Source of the DNA: Actinomycetales bacterium
GTDB lineage: Bacteria > Actinomycetota > Actinomycetes > Actinomycetales > Dermatophilaceae
Length of the DNA stretch: 64,000 bases
Assembly: GCA_016710385.1 (NCBI GenBank)
Contig: JADJVX010000017.1
Coordinates: 558,001 to 622,000 of the forward strand
Direction of reading: 5' to 3'
Below the pieces are notes generated by a model. That model saw only the letters and a list, made by a program, of their open reading frames with translations, did not search any database and was not told the origin of the DNA. Shown in pieces: positions 1 through 9,267 of this stretch (the first letter of the stretch is position 1; every line of letters begins with the position of its first letter). A program made the translations under genes and the position numbers.

Positions 1-827
1 CTCCGGCCAGGGATGAACCGCAGGGCGAGCAACTGCCCGAGGACGATGACCGTCGTATTGGCCGCAAACGCCCACCCCAGCCGGCTCGCCGGCACGCCTC
101 CGGTCTCGGTGACGTATGCCGCGAACCCCGCCTCCATCTGGGCATAGCCGAAGGTCACGACGACCACGCAGACCATCATGAAGCGCAGCATCGCCCGGTC
201 GGCGAGAACCTCGCGCCAGCCCCCGGCGGGCACCTCGCTCCCGCTGTCGGTCACCGATGCCAGTGAGCCGGCCGAACGCGGCAAGCTCATGACGACGACG
301 ATGTAGCCCACATAAGACAGTGCATCGATGAGATACAGCCGCTGGAACGACTCCACCGACGAAGTGTCGACGAGCACCGACGACACCAGACCGCCGATGC
401 CGAAGCCGGCGTTCATGAGCATGAACTGCACGGCATACGCGCGCTCCCGCTCGGTCTCCGGGACCAGCCGGGTGAGCATCGCCGTCGTCGCGGGATAGAG
501 ACCAACGGTGCCCAGGCAGATGGCGGTGACGACGACCAACGCCTGGCCCACGGTGGCGACGTGCCCGATGAGATAGGTGGTGACCGCCTCGACGACCAGG
601 CCGACGAGCATCACGGCACGTGGGCCGAACCGGTCGATGAGCGTGCCGCCCAGCGGTGCCCCGAGGAAGCTCACGACGCCCATCCAGGCAAAAATCAGCC
701 CCACCGTCTGGGTCGGGATGCCCCGCACCTGGGCTAGGTAGACATAGAGAAAGGGCATGGTGAGCCCACTGCCCAACGCAGAGAAGGCGATGCCGAGGAT
801 GAGCCGGCGCGCCAAGGGATGGCTCAC
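1..827 (-). CDS. MFS transporter, N-terminal part (runs off window start)
   Basis: Integral membrane transporter of the major facilitator superfamily. About 275 residues are visible and the C-terminus lies outside the window. The N-terminus is followed by alternating hydrophobic helices. The loop between helices 2 and 3 carries the MFS signature GTLIDRFGPR, and a long hydrophilic linker follows helix 6. The start is uncertain: in-frame GTG codons occur at 827, 833 and 845 with no clear ribosome site. It lies downstream of deoA on the same strand, so it may belong to the nucleoside operon, but the substrate cannot be told from sequence (drug efflux-like DHA1 proteins look similar). Codon use is like its neighbours. 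Confidence 0.85.
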   Translation of the reverse strand, partial: MSHPLARRLILGIAFSALGSGLTMPFLYVYLAQVRGIPTQTVGLIFAWMGVVSFLGAPLGGTLIDRFGPRAVMLVGLVVEAVTTYLIGHVATVGQALVVVTAICLGTVGLYPATTAMLTRLVPETERERAYAVQFMLMNAGFGIGGLVSSVLVDTSSVESFQRLYLIDALSYVGYIVVVMSLPRSAGSLASVTDSGSEVPAGGWREVLADRAMLRFMMVCVVVVTFGYAQMEAGFAAYVTETGGVPASRLGWAFAANTTVIVLGQLLALRFIPGR

Positions 828-903
828 AACCACTGAGCCTGTCACGTCCGGGTGGCCGGCTGCACCGGGTTTTTTCCGACCGGGTGCCGCACGCCCCTCC
901 ACG

Positions 904-2193
904 TCAGGCGATGCGGTCGATCACCAGGGGCAGTAGGTCGGGCCGCGACCCTTCGGGCGCGATGAAACTCGCCCCGTCGAGCGCCTCGAGCGCGCGCGCG
1001 AAGCGTTCCGGGGTGTCGGTGTGCAAGGTCATCAGTCGCTCACCGGCGCGGACGAACGCCCCGGGTTTGGCGTGCAGCTCGATGCCCGCGCCCGCCTGCA
1101 CAGGATCTTCCTTGCGAGCCCGGCCGGCGCCCAGCCGCCAGGCCGCGATGCCCACCTTGAGCGCGTCGAGCTGGGTGAGCACGCCGGTGCCCTCCGCGAG
1201 CACCTCGTGGGTATGCCGTGCGACCGGCAGCGGGGCGTCGGGGTCGCCACCCTGGGCGCGGATCATCCGCCGCCAGGCGTCCATGGCGCGCCCGTCCCGC
1301 AGCGCGTCGGCGGGGTCGACCCCGTCGCGACCAGCCGCCGCGAGCATCTCGCGGGCCAGCTGCACGGTGAGCTCGACGACGTCCTCCGGGCCGCCGCCGG
1401 CGAGCACCTCGACGGACTCGCGCACCTCCAGAGCGTTTCCGGCGGTCAGCCCCAGGGGAGTCTGCATGTTGGTCAGCAGCGCCACGGTCGTGACGCCCGC
1501 GGCCGTCCCGAGGTCGACCATGGTGCGGGCGAGTTCACCGGCCCGGTCGACGTCCTTCATGAAGGCCCCGGACCCGACCTTGACGTCCAGGACCAGTGCG
1601 CCGGTGCCCTCGGCGATCTTCTTGCTCATGATCGAGCTGGCGATGAGCGGGATCGCCTCGACGGTGCCGGTGACATCGCGCAGCGCGTAGAGCTTCTTGT
1701 CGGCCGGCGCGAGGCCCGCCCCCGCGGCACAGATCACTGCACCGACGTCCTCGAGTACGGCGAACATCTCGGCGTTGCTCAACGCCGCCCGCCAGCCGGG
1801 AATCGACTCGAGTTTGTCCAGCGTGCCGCCGGTGTGCCCGAGACCGCGTCCGGACAGCTGTGGCACCGCGACCCCGCACGCCGCGACCAGCGGCGCGAGC
1901 GGCAGGGTGATCTTGTCGCCGACTCCGCCGGTCGAGTGCTTGTCGGCGGTCGGCCGCGACAGCCCGGAGAAGTCCATCCGCTCCCCCGACGCGATCATCG
2001 CCCCGGTCCAGCGGGCGATCTCCCGCGGGGTCATCCCGTTGAGCAGGATCGCCATCGCCAATGCCGACATCTGCTCGTCGGCGACCACCCCTCGCGTGTA
2101 GGCATCGATGACCCAGTCGATCTGGGGGTCACTGAGCGCGCTACCGTCGCGCTTGGCGATGATGACGTCGACGGCGTCGAAGGCCTCGCTCAC
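904..2193 (-). CDS. deoA: thymidine/pyrimidine-nucleoside phosphorylase
   Basis: Cytosolic enzyme that splits thymidine or uridine with phosphate to give the base and (deoxy)ribose-1-phosphate. The 429 residues match the family length. The phosphate-binding KHSTGGVGDK is at about 85-94. The family signature SGRGLGHTGGTLDKLE is at about 114-129, followed by the alpha/beta domain and a C-terminal PYNP-type domain. The GTG start overlaps the cdd stop by four bases (GTGA), indicating translational coupling. It is the last gene of the BmpA-ABC-cdd-deoA operon, so imported nucleosides can be deaminated and cleaved directly. The call is firm; thymidine versus broader pyrimidine specificity is not resolved. 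Confidence 0.96.
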   Translation of the reverse strand: MSEAFDAVDVIIAKRDGSALSDPQIDWVIDAYTRGVVADEQMSALAMAILLNGMTPREIARWTGAMIASGERMDFSGLSRPTADKHSTGGVGDKITLPLAPLVAACGVAVPQLSGRGLGHTGGTLDKLESIPGWRAALSNAEMFAVLEDVGAVICAAGAGLAPADKKLYALRDVTGTVEAIPLIASSIMSKKIAEGTGALVLDVKVGSGAFMKDVDRAGELARTMVDLGTAAGVTTVALLTNMQTPLGLTAGNALEVRESVEVLAGGGPEDVVELTVQLAREMLAAAGRDGVDPADALRDGRAMDAWRRMIRAQGGDPDAPLPVARHTHEVLAEGTGVLTQLDALKVGIAAWRLGAGRARKEDPVQAGAGIELHAKPGAFVRAGERLMTLHTDTPERFARALEALDGASFIAPEGSRPDLLPLVIDRIA

Positions 2194-2654
2194 CGGGTGT
2201 CCTCTCGTCGTCGGTCGGCGTCGAGGTCTTGGGGTCCGAACGCCTGGGGCAGGATCTCACGCATCGGCAGGACTCCCTGCGGCGTGGCCAGCAGGCACTC
2301 CGGTCCGCCGTGCTCCCACAGCAGCTGCCGGCATCGTCCGCACGGCATGAGGGGTATGCCGTGCCGGCCCACGCACGCGACGGCCCGCAGCAGCCCGCCC
2401 CCGCCCGCGACGAGGTCGGACACCATCCCGCACTCGGCGCACAGCCCGACGCCGTAGGCGGCGTTCTCGACATTGCACCCGGCGACGATCCGGCCGTCGT
2501 CGACCAGTCCGGCGACCCCGACCGGAAACCCCGAGTAGGGGGCGTAGGCCCGGTCGAGCATGGCGACGGCCCGCTCCCGCAGCACGGCCCAGTCGACGTC
2601 CTGCGCCGAGCCGCCGGGGTGAGCGGACGGCATACCCTCGTCTGCGCCTGTCAT
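2190..2654 (-). CDS. cdd: cytidine deaminase
   Basis: Converts (deoxy)cytidine to (deoxy)uridine in the cytosol, feeding the phosphorylase encoded just downstream. The 154 residues are slightly longer than the usual small tetrameric form, because about 20 N-terminal residues precede the conserved core. The zinc site is complete: CAEC at 72-75 with the proton-shuttling Glu74, and PCGRC at 104-108. It begins five bases after the second permease gene and overlaps deoA by four bases. A start a few codons further in is possible. Confidence 0.95.
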   Translation of the reverse strand: MTGADEGMPSAHPGGSAQDVDWAVLRERAVAMLDRAYAPYSGFPVGVAGLVDDGRIVAGCNVENAAYGVGLCAECGMVSDLVAGGGGLLRAVACVGRHGIPLMPCGRCRQLLWEHGGPECLLATPQGVLPMREILPQAFGPQDLDADRRREDTR

Positions 2655-2659
2655 CGCAC

Positions 2660-3943
2660 CTACCGGGCTTCGCCCTTGCGATAGATCTGGCCGTCCGCCT
2701 TGGGCATCCGTAGTCGTTGTGAGGCGAAGGCGAGCACGAGCAGGGTGGCGACGTAGGGCGTCATGCCGGTGAACTCACGGGGCACCTCGCGGGTGAAGAA
2801 GAACCACGCGAGGGCGAGCACTCCGGTGACCACCGGGACCACTCCGGCCATCGGCTTGCCCTGCCGGCGGCGCACGATCTGCCAGATGCCCCAGGCCACC
2901 AGACCGATGGCGATCGGCAGCAGGAAGGCGTGAATGACGTCGCCACGACCGCGCAGATTGATCGCGTCGGTGTAGCCGAACAGTGCCGCGCCAGCGGTCA
3001 GTCCGCCGGGACGCCAGTTGCCGAAGATCATCGCCGCGAGGCCGATGTAGCCGCGCCCGGCGGTCTGGCCCTCGCGATAGAGGTTGGAGGCGACCAGGGC
3101 CAGGAACCCGCCGCCCAGCCCGGCGAAACCGCCGGAGATGAGCACCGCGAGGAACTTGTGCAGGATGACGTTGACGCCGAGCGTCTCGGCCGCCTGTGGT
3201 GCCTCACCACAGGAGCGCACCCGCAGGCCGAAGGACGTGCGCCACAGCACGAACCACGTCGCGATGACGAGGAAGATCGTGAGGATCGTGATGAACGAGA
3301 GGTCTTTGACCACGGCGCGCAGCAGGCTGGCGATGTCGGCCAGGAGCCAGGTGCCCGATTGCTCCACCTTGCCCAGGGCGTCGGCCAGCGGCCCGATGGT
3401 CAAGCTGGGGAACGGCTCCAAGGGCGGCGACTGGGTCGGACCGCCGCCGGGGAGCCCGGAGAAGGTGCGCGCGGCCAGGTAGGACGCGGCACCGGCGCCC
3501 AGCAGGTTGACCGCCACACCGGAGACGATGTGGTCCACCCCGAAGATCACCGTGGCCAGGGCGTGGACGGCTCCGCCGATGACGCCCAACAGCACGGCGC
3601 CGAGGACACCGCCCCACGGCCCGTAGGAGTAGGCGAAGAACGCCCCGCCCCAAGTGCCCAGGATCATCATGCCTTCCAGACCGATGTTGACCACGCCGGC
3701 CCGCTCGGCCCAGAGACCTCCCAGGCCGGCCAGCAGGATCGGCATGGTCAGCCCGACGGCAGCAGCGAGCGAGCCGCTGGAGTCGATGTCGCTGGCGCCG
3801 GTGAGCACCCGCAGGGTCGAGATGAGCACGATGGCCCCACCGACGACGGCGGGCCAGAACCACACCGGCCGGGTGCGCTTGACCCGCTCGGGGACCGCGT
3901 CAGCGGGGGCGGCCGGGGGGTTGGTCACGGTGCTGGTGCTCAT
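2660..3943 (-). CDS. nucleoside ABC transporter permease (second subunit)
   Basis: Inner-membrane permease of the branched-chain amino acid/sugar type (YufQ/NupQ-like), 427 residues, with about ten hydrophobic segments and a hydrophilic N-terminus of about 28 residues. The motif GLEGMMILGTWGGAFFAY near residue 90 is typical of permeases paired with BmpA lipoproteins. The ATG at 3943 overlaps the first permease stop by four bases (ATGA), which fixes the start. The reading frame stays open upstream inside the first permease gene, but that stretch has no transporter-like sequence. It acts with the first permease, ATPase and lipoprotein. Confidence 0.92.
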   Translation of the reverse strand: MSTSTVTNPPAAPADAVPERVKRTRPVWFWPAVVGGAIVLISTLRVLTGASDIDSSGSLAAAVGLTMPILLAGLGGLWAERAGVVNIGLEGMMILGTWGGAFFAYSYGPWGGVLGAVLLGVIGGAVHALATVIFGVDHIVSGVAVNLLGAGAASYLAARTFSGLPGGGPTQSPPLEPFPSLTIGPLADALGKVEQSGTWLLADIASLLRAVVKDLSFITILTIFLVIATWFVLWRTSFGLRVRSCGEAPQAAETLGVNVILHKFLAVLISGGFAGLGGGFLALVASNLYREGQTAGRGYIGLAAMIFGNWRPGGLTAGAALFGYTDAINLRGRGDVIHAFLLPIAIGLVAWGIWQIVRRRQGKPMAGVVPVVTGVLALAWFFFTREVPREFTGMTPYVATLLVLAFASQRLRMPKADGQIYRKGEAR

Positions 3944-5061
3944 GCTGCGACCTCCGCGGCTGCGTTCTGGGCCTTGGCGCGCTCGGCCGCGAGCGCGGCG
4001 GCGACATTGCGTTGCTCGATGGTGATGCTCGCCCGGCGCACGATCTCGTAGGCGATGACGACCGACAGGACGATGACGCCCTGGATGACGCCGACGAGTC
4101 GGTCGGACACCCCGGCGTTGATCTGTAGACCGTTGGACTGCTGCTCGAGGAAGCCCCAGACGATCGCGGCGACGGCCATCCCGATGTGGTGGTTTCGTCC
4201 CAACAGTGCGACGGCGATGCCGGAGAACCCCAGCCCGGCCTGGAAGGTCGTGCCGTAGGCGAAGTCCTGGCCGAAGAGCAACGGCATACCGACCAATCCA
4301 GCAACGGCCCCGGAGAGGATCATCGACATCAGGACCATCCGCTTGACCTTGACGCCGCTGGCGATGGCGGCGGTCTCGGACCGGCCGGTCGCGCGCAAAT
4401 CGAAGCCGAAGCGGGTCTTGTTGAGGATGAACCAATAGAGGAAGCCGACCAGGACTGCGAGGAAAATCAGCCCGTAGATCTCGCGCTGCTGCTCGCCGAT
4501 GGTCACCGGTATGCCGGGCACCCGCGAGCTCTCCGGGATGGTCTTGGTGTTGGTGACATTGCTGCCCTCGGAGGACAGCGCGACCTTCTGCAGGAAGTAG
4601 GCCACCAAATAGGTCGCGATGGCGTTGAGCATGATCGTCGAGATGACCTCGGAGACGCCGCGGGTGACCTTGAGCCAACCGGCGATCGCGGCCCAGAGCC
4701 CGCCGGCCAGCATCGCGACGAGCAACGACACGAGGATGTTGAGCCAACCGGGCAACCAGGCCTGACCGGCGAAAACCGCAGCAGCGAAGGCCGCCACGCG
4801 GTACTGCCCGTCGACGCCGATGTTGAACAGATTCATCCGGAACCCGATCGCGACGGCGACCGCAGACAGATAGAGCACGACAGCCGAGTTGACGATGGCG
4901 ATCGTCAGGCGCGGGCTGGGCAGCCGCAGCAGCTGGGCCCAGACCTCGCCGACCGGGTCCTTGGCGGCCAGCAGGATGATCGACGTGATGACCATCGCCA
5001 CGAGGATCGACAACACCGGCGCGGCGAGCGCCATGAGGATCTTGCGCGGGGAGAAGCTCAC
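3940..5061 (-). CDS. nucleoside ABC transporter permease (first subunit)
   Basis: Membrane permease of 373 residues, YufP/NupP-like, predicted to form the channel heterodimer with the next gene. A short charged N-terminus leads into a first helix. The conserved GFRMNLFNIGVDGQY segment sits near residue 75, and about nine further hydrophobic segments follow. The start ATG lies within the last bases of the ATPase gene (four-base overlap) and the stop overlaps the next permease by four bases, so the operon is tightly coupled. A role in nucleoside rather than sugar uptake is inferred from the BmpA lipoprotein and the downstream cdd and deoA. Confidence 0.92.
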   Translation of the reverse strand: MSFSPRKILMALAAPVLSILVAMVITSIILLAAKDPVGEVWAQLLRLPSPRLTIAIVNSAVVLYLSAVAVAIGFRMNLFNIGVDGQYRVAAFAAAVFAGQAWLPGWLNILVSLLVAMLAGGLWAAIAGWLKVTRGVSEVISTIMLNAIATYLVAYFLQKVALSSEGSNVTNTKTIPESSRVPGIPVTIGEQQREIYGLIFLAVLVGFLYWFILNKTRFGFDLRATGRSETAAIASGVKVKRMVLMSMILSGAVAGLVGMPLLFGQDFAYGTTFQAGLGFSGIAVALLGRNHHIGMAVAAIVWGFLEQQSNGLQINAGVSDRLVGVIQGVIVLSVVIAYEIVRRASITIEQRNVAAALAAERAKAQNAAAEVAA

Positions 5062-6647
5062 TGGACGTCCTCCTTGGCGTGGCCGTCGGCACCGGTCATC
5101 GCGGCACCCAACTCTTCTCGGGTGACGACATCGGGATCGAAGGGCGCAGACAGGCCGCCGCGGAGAATGACGCGGATGGTGTCGGAGAGCCCGACGAGTT
5201 CCTCGAGGTCGGCCGAGATGAGCAGCACCGCCATGCCCTCGCGGCGGGCCTTCTTGATGATCGACCAGATCGAGGCCTGTGCCCCGACGTCGACCCCACG
5301 GGTGGGGTGGGCCGCGATGAGCACCCGCGGGGTGTGGCGCATCTCGCGACCGATGATGAGTTTCTGTTGGTTGCCCCCGGAGAGCGATCCGGAGGTGACA
5401 TTGATCGACGGGGTGCGCACGTCGAAGTCCTTGACGATCGCCTCGGTGTCGGCCTTGGCCGCCTTGGCGTCGATGAGCTGGCCCTTGACGTTGGGGGCTT
5501 GGGTCTGGTGGCCGAGGATGACGTTCTCCCAGAGCGGCGCCTCCAGCAGCAGGCCGTGACGGTGGCGGTCCTCGGGGATGTAGCCGACGCCGGCCTCGCG
5601 GATCTCCCGGACCTCCCAGTCGGAGATGTCCTGGTTCTCCAGCAGGATGCGCCCGGAGCTTGGCTCGCGCATCCCCATGATGACCTCGACGAGTTCGGCT
5701 TGGCCGTTGCCCTCGACGCCCGCGATGCCGACGATCTCGCCGGCATGGATGGTGAGGCTGACGTTGTCCAGGACCTTGCGCTGCCCGGCGGAGCCGGACA
5801 GGTCGACGCCCTCGACGGTGAGGACCGGCCGGTCGGTGACGGTGGATTCCTCGGTGCTGGGCGAGGGCAGCGCCGACCCGACCATGAGTTCGGCGAGCTG
5901 GCGGGCCGTGGTCGTCTTGGGGTCGGCCGTGGCGACCGTGGTGCCCCGGCGGATGACCGTGATGTCGTCGGCGACCGAGAGCACCTCGTCGAGTTTGTGC
6001 GAGATGAACATTACGGTCAGGCCCTCGGCCTTGAGCTCGCGCAGGTTGTCGAAGAGCTCGGCGACCTCCTGGGGGACCAGGACCGCGGTGGGTTCGTCGA
6101 GAATGAGGATCTTGGCCCCACGGTAGAGCACCTTGAGGATCTCCACCCGCTGACGAGCGCCGACGCCGAGGTCTTCGACGAGGTCGTCCGGGTCGACGTC
6201 CAGGCCGTATTCCTTGGAGATCGCTCGGATCCTGGTGCGGGCACCGTCACCGATGCCGTGCAGCTTCTCGGCGCCGAGGACGACGTTCTCCAGCACGGTG
6301 AGGTTGTCGGCGAGCATGAAGTGCTGGAACACCATGCCGATGCCGACGTCGATCGCCTCGGTCGGGCTCTTGAGCGTGACGACCTGACCGTTGACGGTGA
6401 TCGTGCCCTCGTCGGGCTGCTGCACCCCGTAGAGGATCTTCATCAGGGTCGACTTGCCGGCCCCGTTCTCGCCCACCAGGGCATGCACGGTGCCGCGCCG
6501 GACCGACAGCTCGATGTCCTTGTTGGCCACCACGCCGGGGAAGCGTTTGGTGATGCCGTGCAACTCGACGGCATACGTGTCCGTCGCGGTGGGGCCGGCC
6601 GAAGCCGAGCGCCCTGCTGGTTTGTCCGTGGCGCTGATGACGCACAC
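5058..6647 (-). CDS. nucleoside ABC transporter ATP-binding protein (two ATPase domains)
   Basis: Cytoplasmic ATPase with two fused ABC domains, about 529 residues, as in the RbsA/YufO type. Domain 1 has a full Walker A (GENGAGKST, near residue 58) and the variant signature VGARQRVEI. Domain 2 has a degenerate Walker A (GVEGNGQAEL) but a good LSGGNQQK signature, normal for this family. The start is unclear. GTG at 6647 overlaps the ribosome-binding AGGAG (6651-6647), so it is poorly placed; an in-frame ATC at 6638 sits eight bases after that AGGAG. No ATG or TTG is nearby. Confidence 0.9.
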   Translation of the reverse strand: MCVISATDKPAGRSASAGPTATDTYAVELHGITKRFPGVVANKDIELSVRRGTVHALVGENGAGKSTLMKILYGVQQPDEGTITVNGQVVTLKSPTEAIDVGIGMVFQHFMLADNLTVLENVVLGAEKLHGIGDGARTRIRAISKEYGLDVDPDDLVEDLGVGARQRVEILKVLYRGAKILILDEPTAVLVPQEVAELFDNLRELKAEGLTVMFISHKLDEVLSVADDITVIRRGTTVATADPKTTTARQLAELMVGSALPSPSTEESTVTDRPVLTVEGVDLSGSAGQRKVLDNVSLTIHAGEIVGIAGVEGNGQAELVEVIMGMREPSSGRILLENQDISDWEVREIREAGVGYIPEDRHRHGLLLEAPLWENVILGHQTQAPNVKGQLIDAKAAKADTEAIVKDFDVRTPSINVTSGSLSGGNQQKLIIGREMRHTPRVLIAAHPTRGVDVGAQASIWSIIKKARREGMAVLLISADLEELVGLSDTIRVILRGGLSAPFDPDVVTREELGAAMTGADGHAKEDVQ

Positions 6648-6808
6648 TCCTCATTCGGCCCGCGGGGGCGGGCATTCCGCTGGGATGGACCGGGTCGGCA
6701 CTGACCCCGGGGGACGCGAGACCGCTCAACCTACGCCAAACGCCGGCCCGGGGACACCCTTTGGGTGCCCCGAACCGGCGTCCGGTTCAGTGCAGGTTCA
6801 TCGCAGCA

Positions 6809-7855
6809 TCACGGCTTGGTGGGAACCGTGATCTTGCCGTCGATGATCTGCTGCTTGAAGTCGTCGAGCTTGCTCTTGATGTCGTCGACCTGGCCGCCGG
6901 TGGTCGCGTAGCCGACGCCGTTGACCTTGAGGTTGAAGACCTTCTCGCCGGACTTGAAGGAGCCTTCCTTGACCGACTTGATGAAGTCGTAGACACCCAC
7001 GTCGACCTTCTTGAGCATCGAGGTGAGGATGACGTCCTTGACACCGGCAAGGGCCGGCGAAGCGGCCTGGTCGGAGTCGACACCGATGGCGAGCTTGCCC
7101 GCGGCCTTGGCTGCCGTGAAGACACCGCCACCGGAGCCACCGGCGGCGTGGTAGATCACGTCGGCGCCGTTCTGGTACATGCCCTCTGCGGCGGTCTTGC
7201 CCTTGTCGACCGAGCCGAAACCGGAGAAGTCCGGCGGCTGGGTGAGGTACTTGGTCTGGACCTTGATGTTGGGGTTGACGGCCTTGGCGCCAGCGGTGAA
7301 GCCCGCCTCGAACTTCTTGATGAGGTCGATCTCGACGCCACCGACGAAGCCGATGTTGCCGGTCTTGGACTTCAGGGCGGCGGCCGCACCGACGAGGAAG
7401 GAGCCCTCGTGCTCGGCGAAGGTGATGTTCTCGATGTTGTCGCCCTTGGCGTCGGTCGAGTCGACGAGCGCGAACTTGACCTTGGGGTTGGCCTTGGCGA
7501 CCTTGGTCACCGACGGGGCGTAGGCGAAGCCGACGGCGACGATGTTGGTGTAGCCGGCGTCGATCAGCTGCTGGAGGCGCTCCTGGCGAGCGGACTCGGC
7601 CTCACCGTTGGATGCCGAGGCCTCCTTGCTGGCGACACCGAGCTCCTTGGCGGCCTTGTCCAGGCCCGCGGCGGCGGCGTCGTTGAAGGACTGGTCTCCG
7701 CGGCCGCCCACGTCGTAGGCCATGCCGACCTTGATCTGGGCCGCGCCGGACGCGCCGGTGCTCGCAGCGGGGGTGGTTGAGCTGCTGCTGCTGCACGCAG
7801 CGAGCGCAAGCGATCCAGCCGCCACGACGACGGCCATCTTCATCACCTGACGCAA
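6809..7855 (-). CDS. BmpA-family nucleoside-binding lipoprotein
   Basis: Extracellular substrate-binding lipoprotein of the Bmp/PnrA (Med) family, 348 residues, first gene of the nucleoside uptake operon. A short signal peptide ends in the lipobox LAAC with the lipidated Cys at about 21, then a Ser/Thr/Ala linker. The mature domain starts IKVGMAYDVGGRGDQSFND, the hallmark of nucleoside-binding Bmp proteins. The TTG at 7855 is chosen because AAGGAG lies six bases upstream; a GTG/ATG pair a few codons later is the alternative. A -10 box TAGAGT (7926-7921) lies about 65 bases upstream. The gap of about 160 bases to the ATPase gene is unusual for an otherwise overlapping operon. Confidence 0.92.
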   Translation of the reverse strand: MRQVMKMAVVVAAGSLALAACSSSSSTTPAASTGASGAAQIKVGMAYDVGGRGDQSFNDAAAAGLDKAAKELGVASKEASASNGEAESARQERLQQLIDAGYTNIVAVGFAYAPSVTKVAKANPKVKFALVDSTDAKGDNIENITFAEHEGSFLVGAAAALKSKTGNIGFVGGVEIDLIKKFEAGFTAGAKAVNPNIKVQTKYLTQPPDFSGFGSVDKGKTAAEGMYQNGADVIYHAAGGSGGGVFTAAKAAGKLAIGVDSDQAASPALAGVKDVILTSMLKKVDVGVYDFIKSVKEGSFKSGEKVFNLKVNGVGYATTGGQVDDIKSKLDDFKQQIIDGKITVPTKP

Positions 7856-7920
7856 GGTGGTCTCCTTAGATGTCTTTCCGAAGTGAGGACACGGGGGTAC
7901 CCGCACCCTCGTCGGAGCCG

Positions 7921-7926
7921 ACTCTA
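7921..7926 (-). promoter_or_regulatory. -10 box for the nucleoside uptake operon
   Basis: TAGAGT read on the minus strand, about 65 bases upstream of the BmpA-type gene start. The leader contains AAGGAG next to the start codon. One copy of the GTATGCCG octamer (7934-7941) lies just upstream of the box. Position-based inference only. Confidence 0.45.
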
Positions 7927-8042
7927 GACCCGGGTATGCCGTGTCCGGCCCGCGGGCACGGGGGGCTGCGTCAACCGTTATCGAAGCGACACGTGCTGGT
8001 GACCTGCCGTGCGACAGCTCGCCAACCGAGACAAAGACCGGG

Positions 8043-9242
8043 TCAGCGGGCCCGCCCGGCAGCCCGCGTCACAGCAGCCACGACAGCCCCGGCAAGCACA
8101 CGCGCCCCACCGACGACAGCCCGCTCGTCGACGACGAAATCCCCCTGGTGCAGGTCGAAGGTCGGCCCGCCGGGGGTCCGCGTGCCGAGCCGAGCGAGCG
8201 CTCCGGGAATCTTGGTGAGGTACCACGCGAAGTCCTCGCCACCGAGGGACTGCCGCACCGGCATCTCCGTCGCTCCAGCCATGATGACGCCCTCGCGCAG
8301 CACGTCGACCCCGTCGGTTGTGTTGACGACCGGGGGGACGCCTCGGGTGTGCTCGATCTGGTGGGTCACGGCATACGGGGCGAGGATCTCGGCGACCAGG
8401 TCGGCGAGCACTGGCCCGACCTCGTGCCACACGTCGGCGTCGAGCACCCGCAAGGTGCCCGAGACCAGGCCGGTCGAGGGGATGACATTGGCCGCGCCAC
8501 CGGCATGGATGGCGCCCCAGACCACCGAGAGCCCCGCGCGCGGGTCGATCCGGCGCGACAGCACGGCGGGCACCTCGGTGATGACCTTGGCCAGGGCGAA
8601 GGTGAGGTCCTGGGTCAGGTGCGGGCGGGAGGTGTGTCCCCCGCCTCCGTGCACGGTGACCTCGATGGCATCGGTTGCGGCCGTGATCGGACCCACCCGG
8701 AGCCCGATCTGGCCGACATCGAGGGTGGGCTCGCAGTGCAGCCCGTAGATCTCGTCGACTCCCGCCAGGCCGCCCTCGTCGATGACCTTGAGCGCGCCAC
8801 CCGGGACGATCTCCTCGGCCGGCTGGAACAGCAGCCGCACGGCCGCGCCGCTGTCGGTGAGCTGCCCGGCATACCCGGCGAGGGAGAGCCCGGCACCCAG
8901 ACAGGCGACGGTGTGCACGTCGTGGCCGCACGCATGGGCGACGCCGTCCGTGGTCGAGGCCCACGGCACTCCGGTGCGCTCCACGACCGGGAGCGCGTCG
9001 AGGTCGGCGCGCAGGGCCACCCGGTATGCCGCGTCGGCCGGTCCGAGGTCGGCGACCAGTCCGGTGCCATGCAGCCGGGTGACCCGGAAGCCGGCATCGA
9101 CGAGGCGGTTGCCGACGAGGTCGGTCGTGCGGTACTCGTGCCAGGACAGCTCGGGGTGGGAATGGATGTCACGGCGGATCGACACGAGCTGCGGGTCGAG
9201 CTCGGTCAACCTCGCCTGCAGCGCGGGGGTCACCGTCTTCAT
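8043..9242 (-). CDS. M20-family amidohydrolase/carboxypeptidase
   Basis: Metal-dependent hydrolase of the M20D group (N-acyl amino acid or hippurate hydrolase-like), 399 residues, cytosolic. It shows HPELSWHEYRT near residue 30, the metal-binding ACGHDVHT near 108, FQPAEE near 145 and the HCEP segment, all typical of this group. The substrate cannot be deduced. The start at ATG 9242 is preferred because a -10 box (TACGCT, 9257-9252) lies nine bases upstream; an in-frame ATG at 9269 would fall upstream of that box. It is divergent from psuG with only 25 bases between the starts. Confidence 0.88.
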   Translation of the reverse strand: MKTVTPALQARLTELDPQLVSIRRDIHSHPELSWHEYRTTDLVGNRLVDAGFRVTRLHGTGLVADLGPADAAYRVALRADLDALPVVERTGVPWASTTDGVAHACGHDVHTVACLGAGLSLAGYAGQLTDSGAAVRLLFQPAEEIVPGGALKVIDEGGLAGVDEIYGLHCEPTLDVGQIGLRVGPITAATDAIEVTVHGGGGHTSRPHLTQDLTFALAKVITEVPAVLSRRIDPRAGLSVVWGAIHAGGAANVIPSTGLVSGTLRVLDADVWHEVGPVLADLVAEILAPYAVTHQIEHTRGVPPVVNTTDGVDVLREGVIMAGATEMPVRQSLGGEDFAWYLTKIPGALARLGTRTPGGPTFDLHQGDFVVDERAVVGGARVLAGAVVAAVTRAAGRAR

Positions 9243-9251
9243 GGTGGGGTC

Positions 9252-9261
9252 AGCGTAGTGT
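9252..9261. promoter_or_regulatory. overlapping divergent -10 boxes (M20 gene / psuG)
   Basis: The top strand reads AGCGTAGTGT. TAGTGT (9256-9261) lies exactly six bases before the psuG ATG, giving a leaderless plus-strand transcript. TACGCT on the minus strand (9257-9252) lies nine bases before the M20 ATG. The two boxes share the TA at 9256-9257, so polymerase probably cannot occupy both at once. Confidence 0.7.
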
Positions 9262-9267
9262 GCGGCC

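Noticed and set aside
845..903. Hairpin downstream of deoA around the TTTTTT run
   Set aside because: Only about five bases pair around the run (GCACC with GGTGC); too weak to call a terminator.
1021..2457. Long plus-strand frame opposite deoA and cdd (478 codons)
   Set aside because: Low-complexity composition typical of antisense frames in high-GC DNA; the minus strand holds two clearly recognised enzymes.
2660..5092. One 810-codon open frame spanning both permease regions
   Set aside because: Only the part after 3943 has permease sequence. The upstream part is an out-of-frame reading of the first permease, and the ATGA overlap sets the true start.
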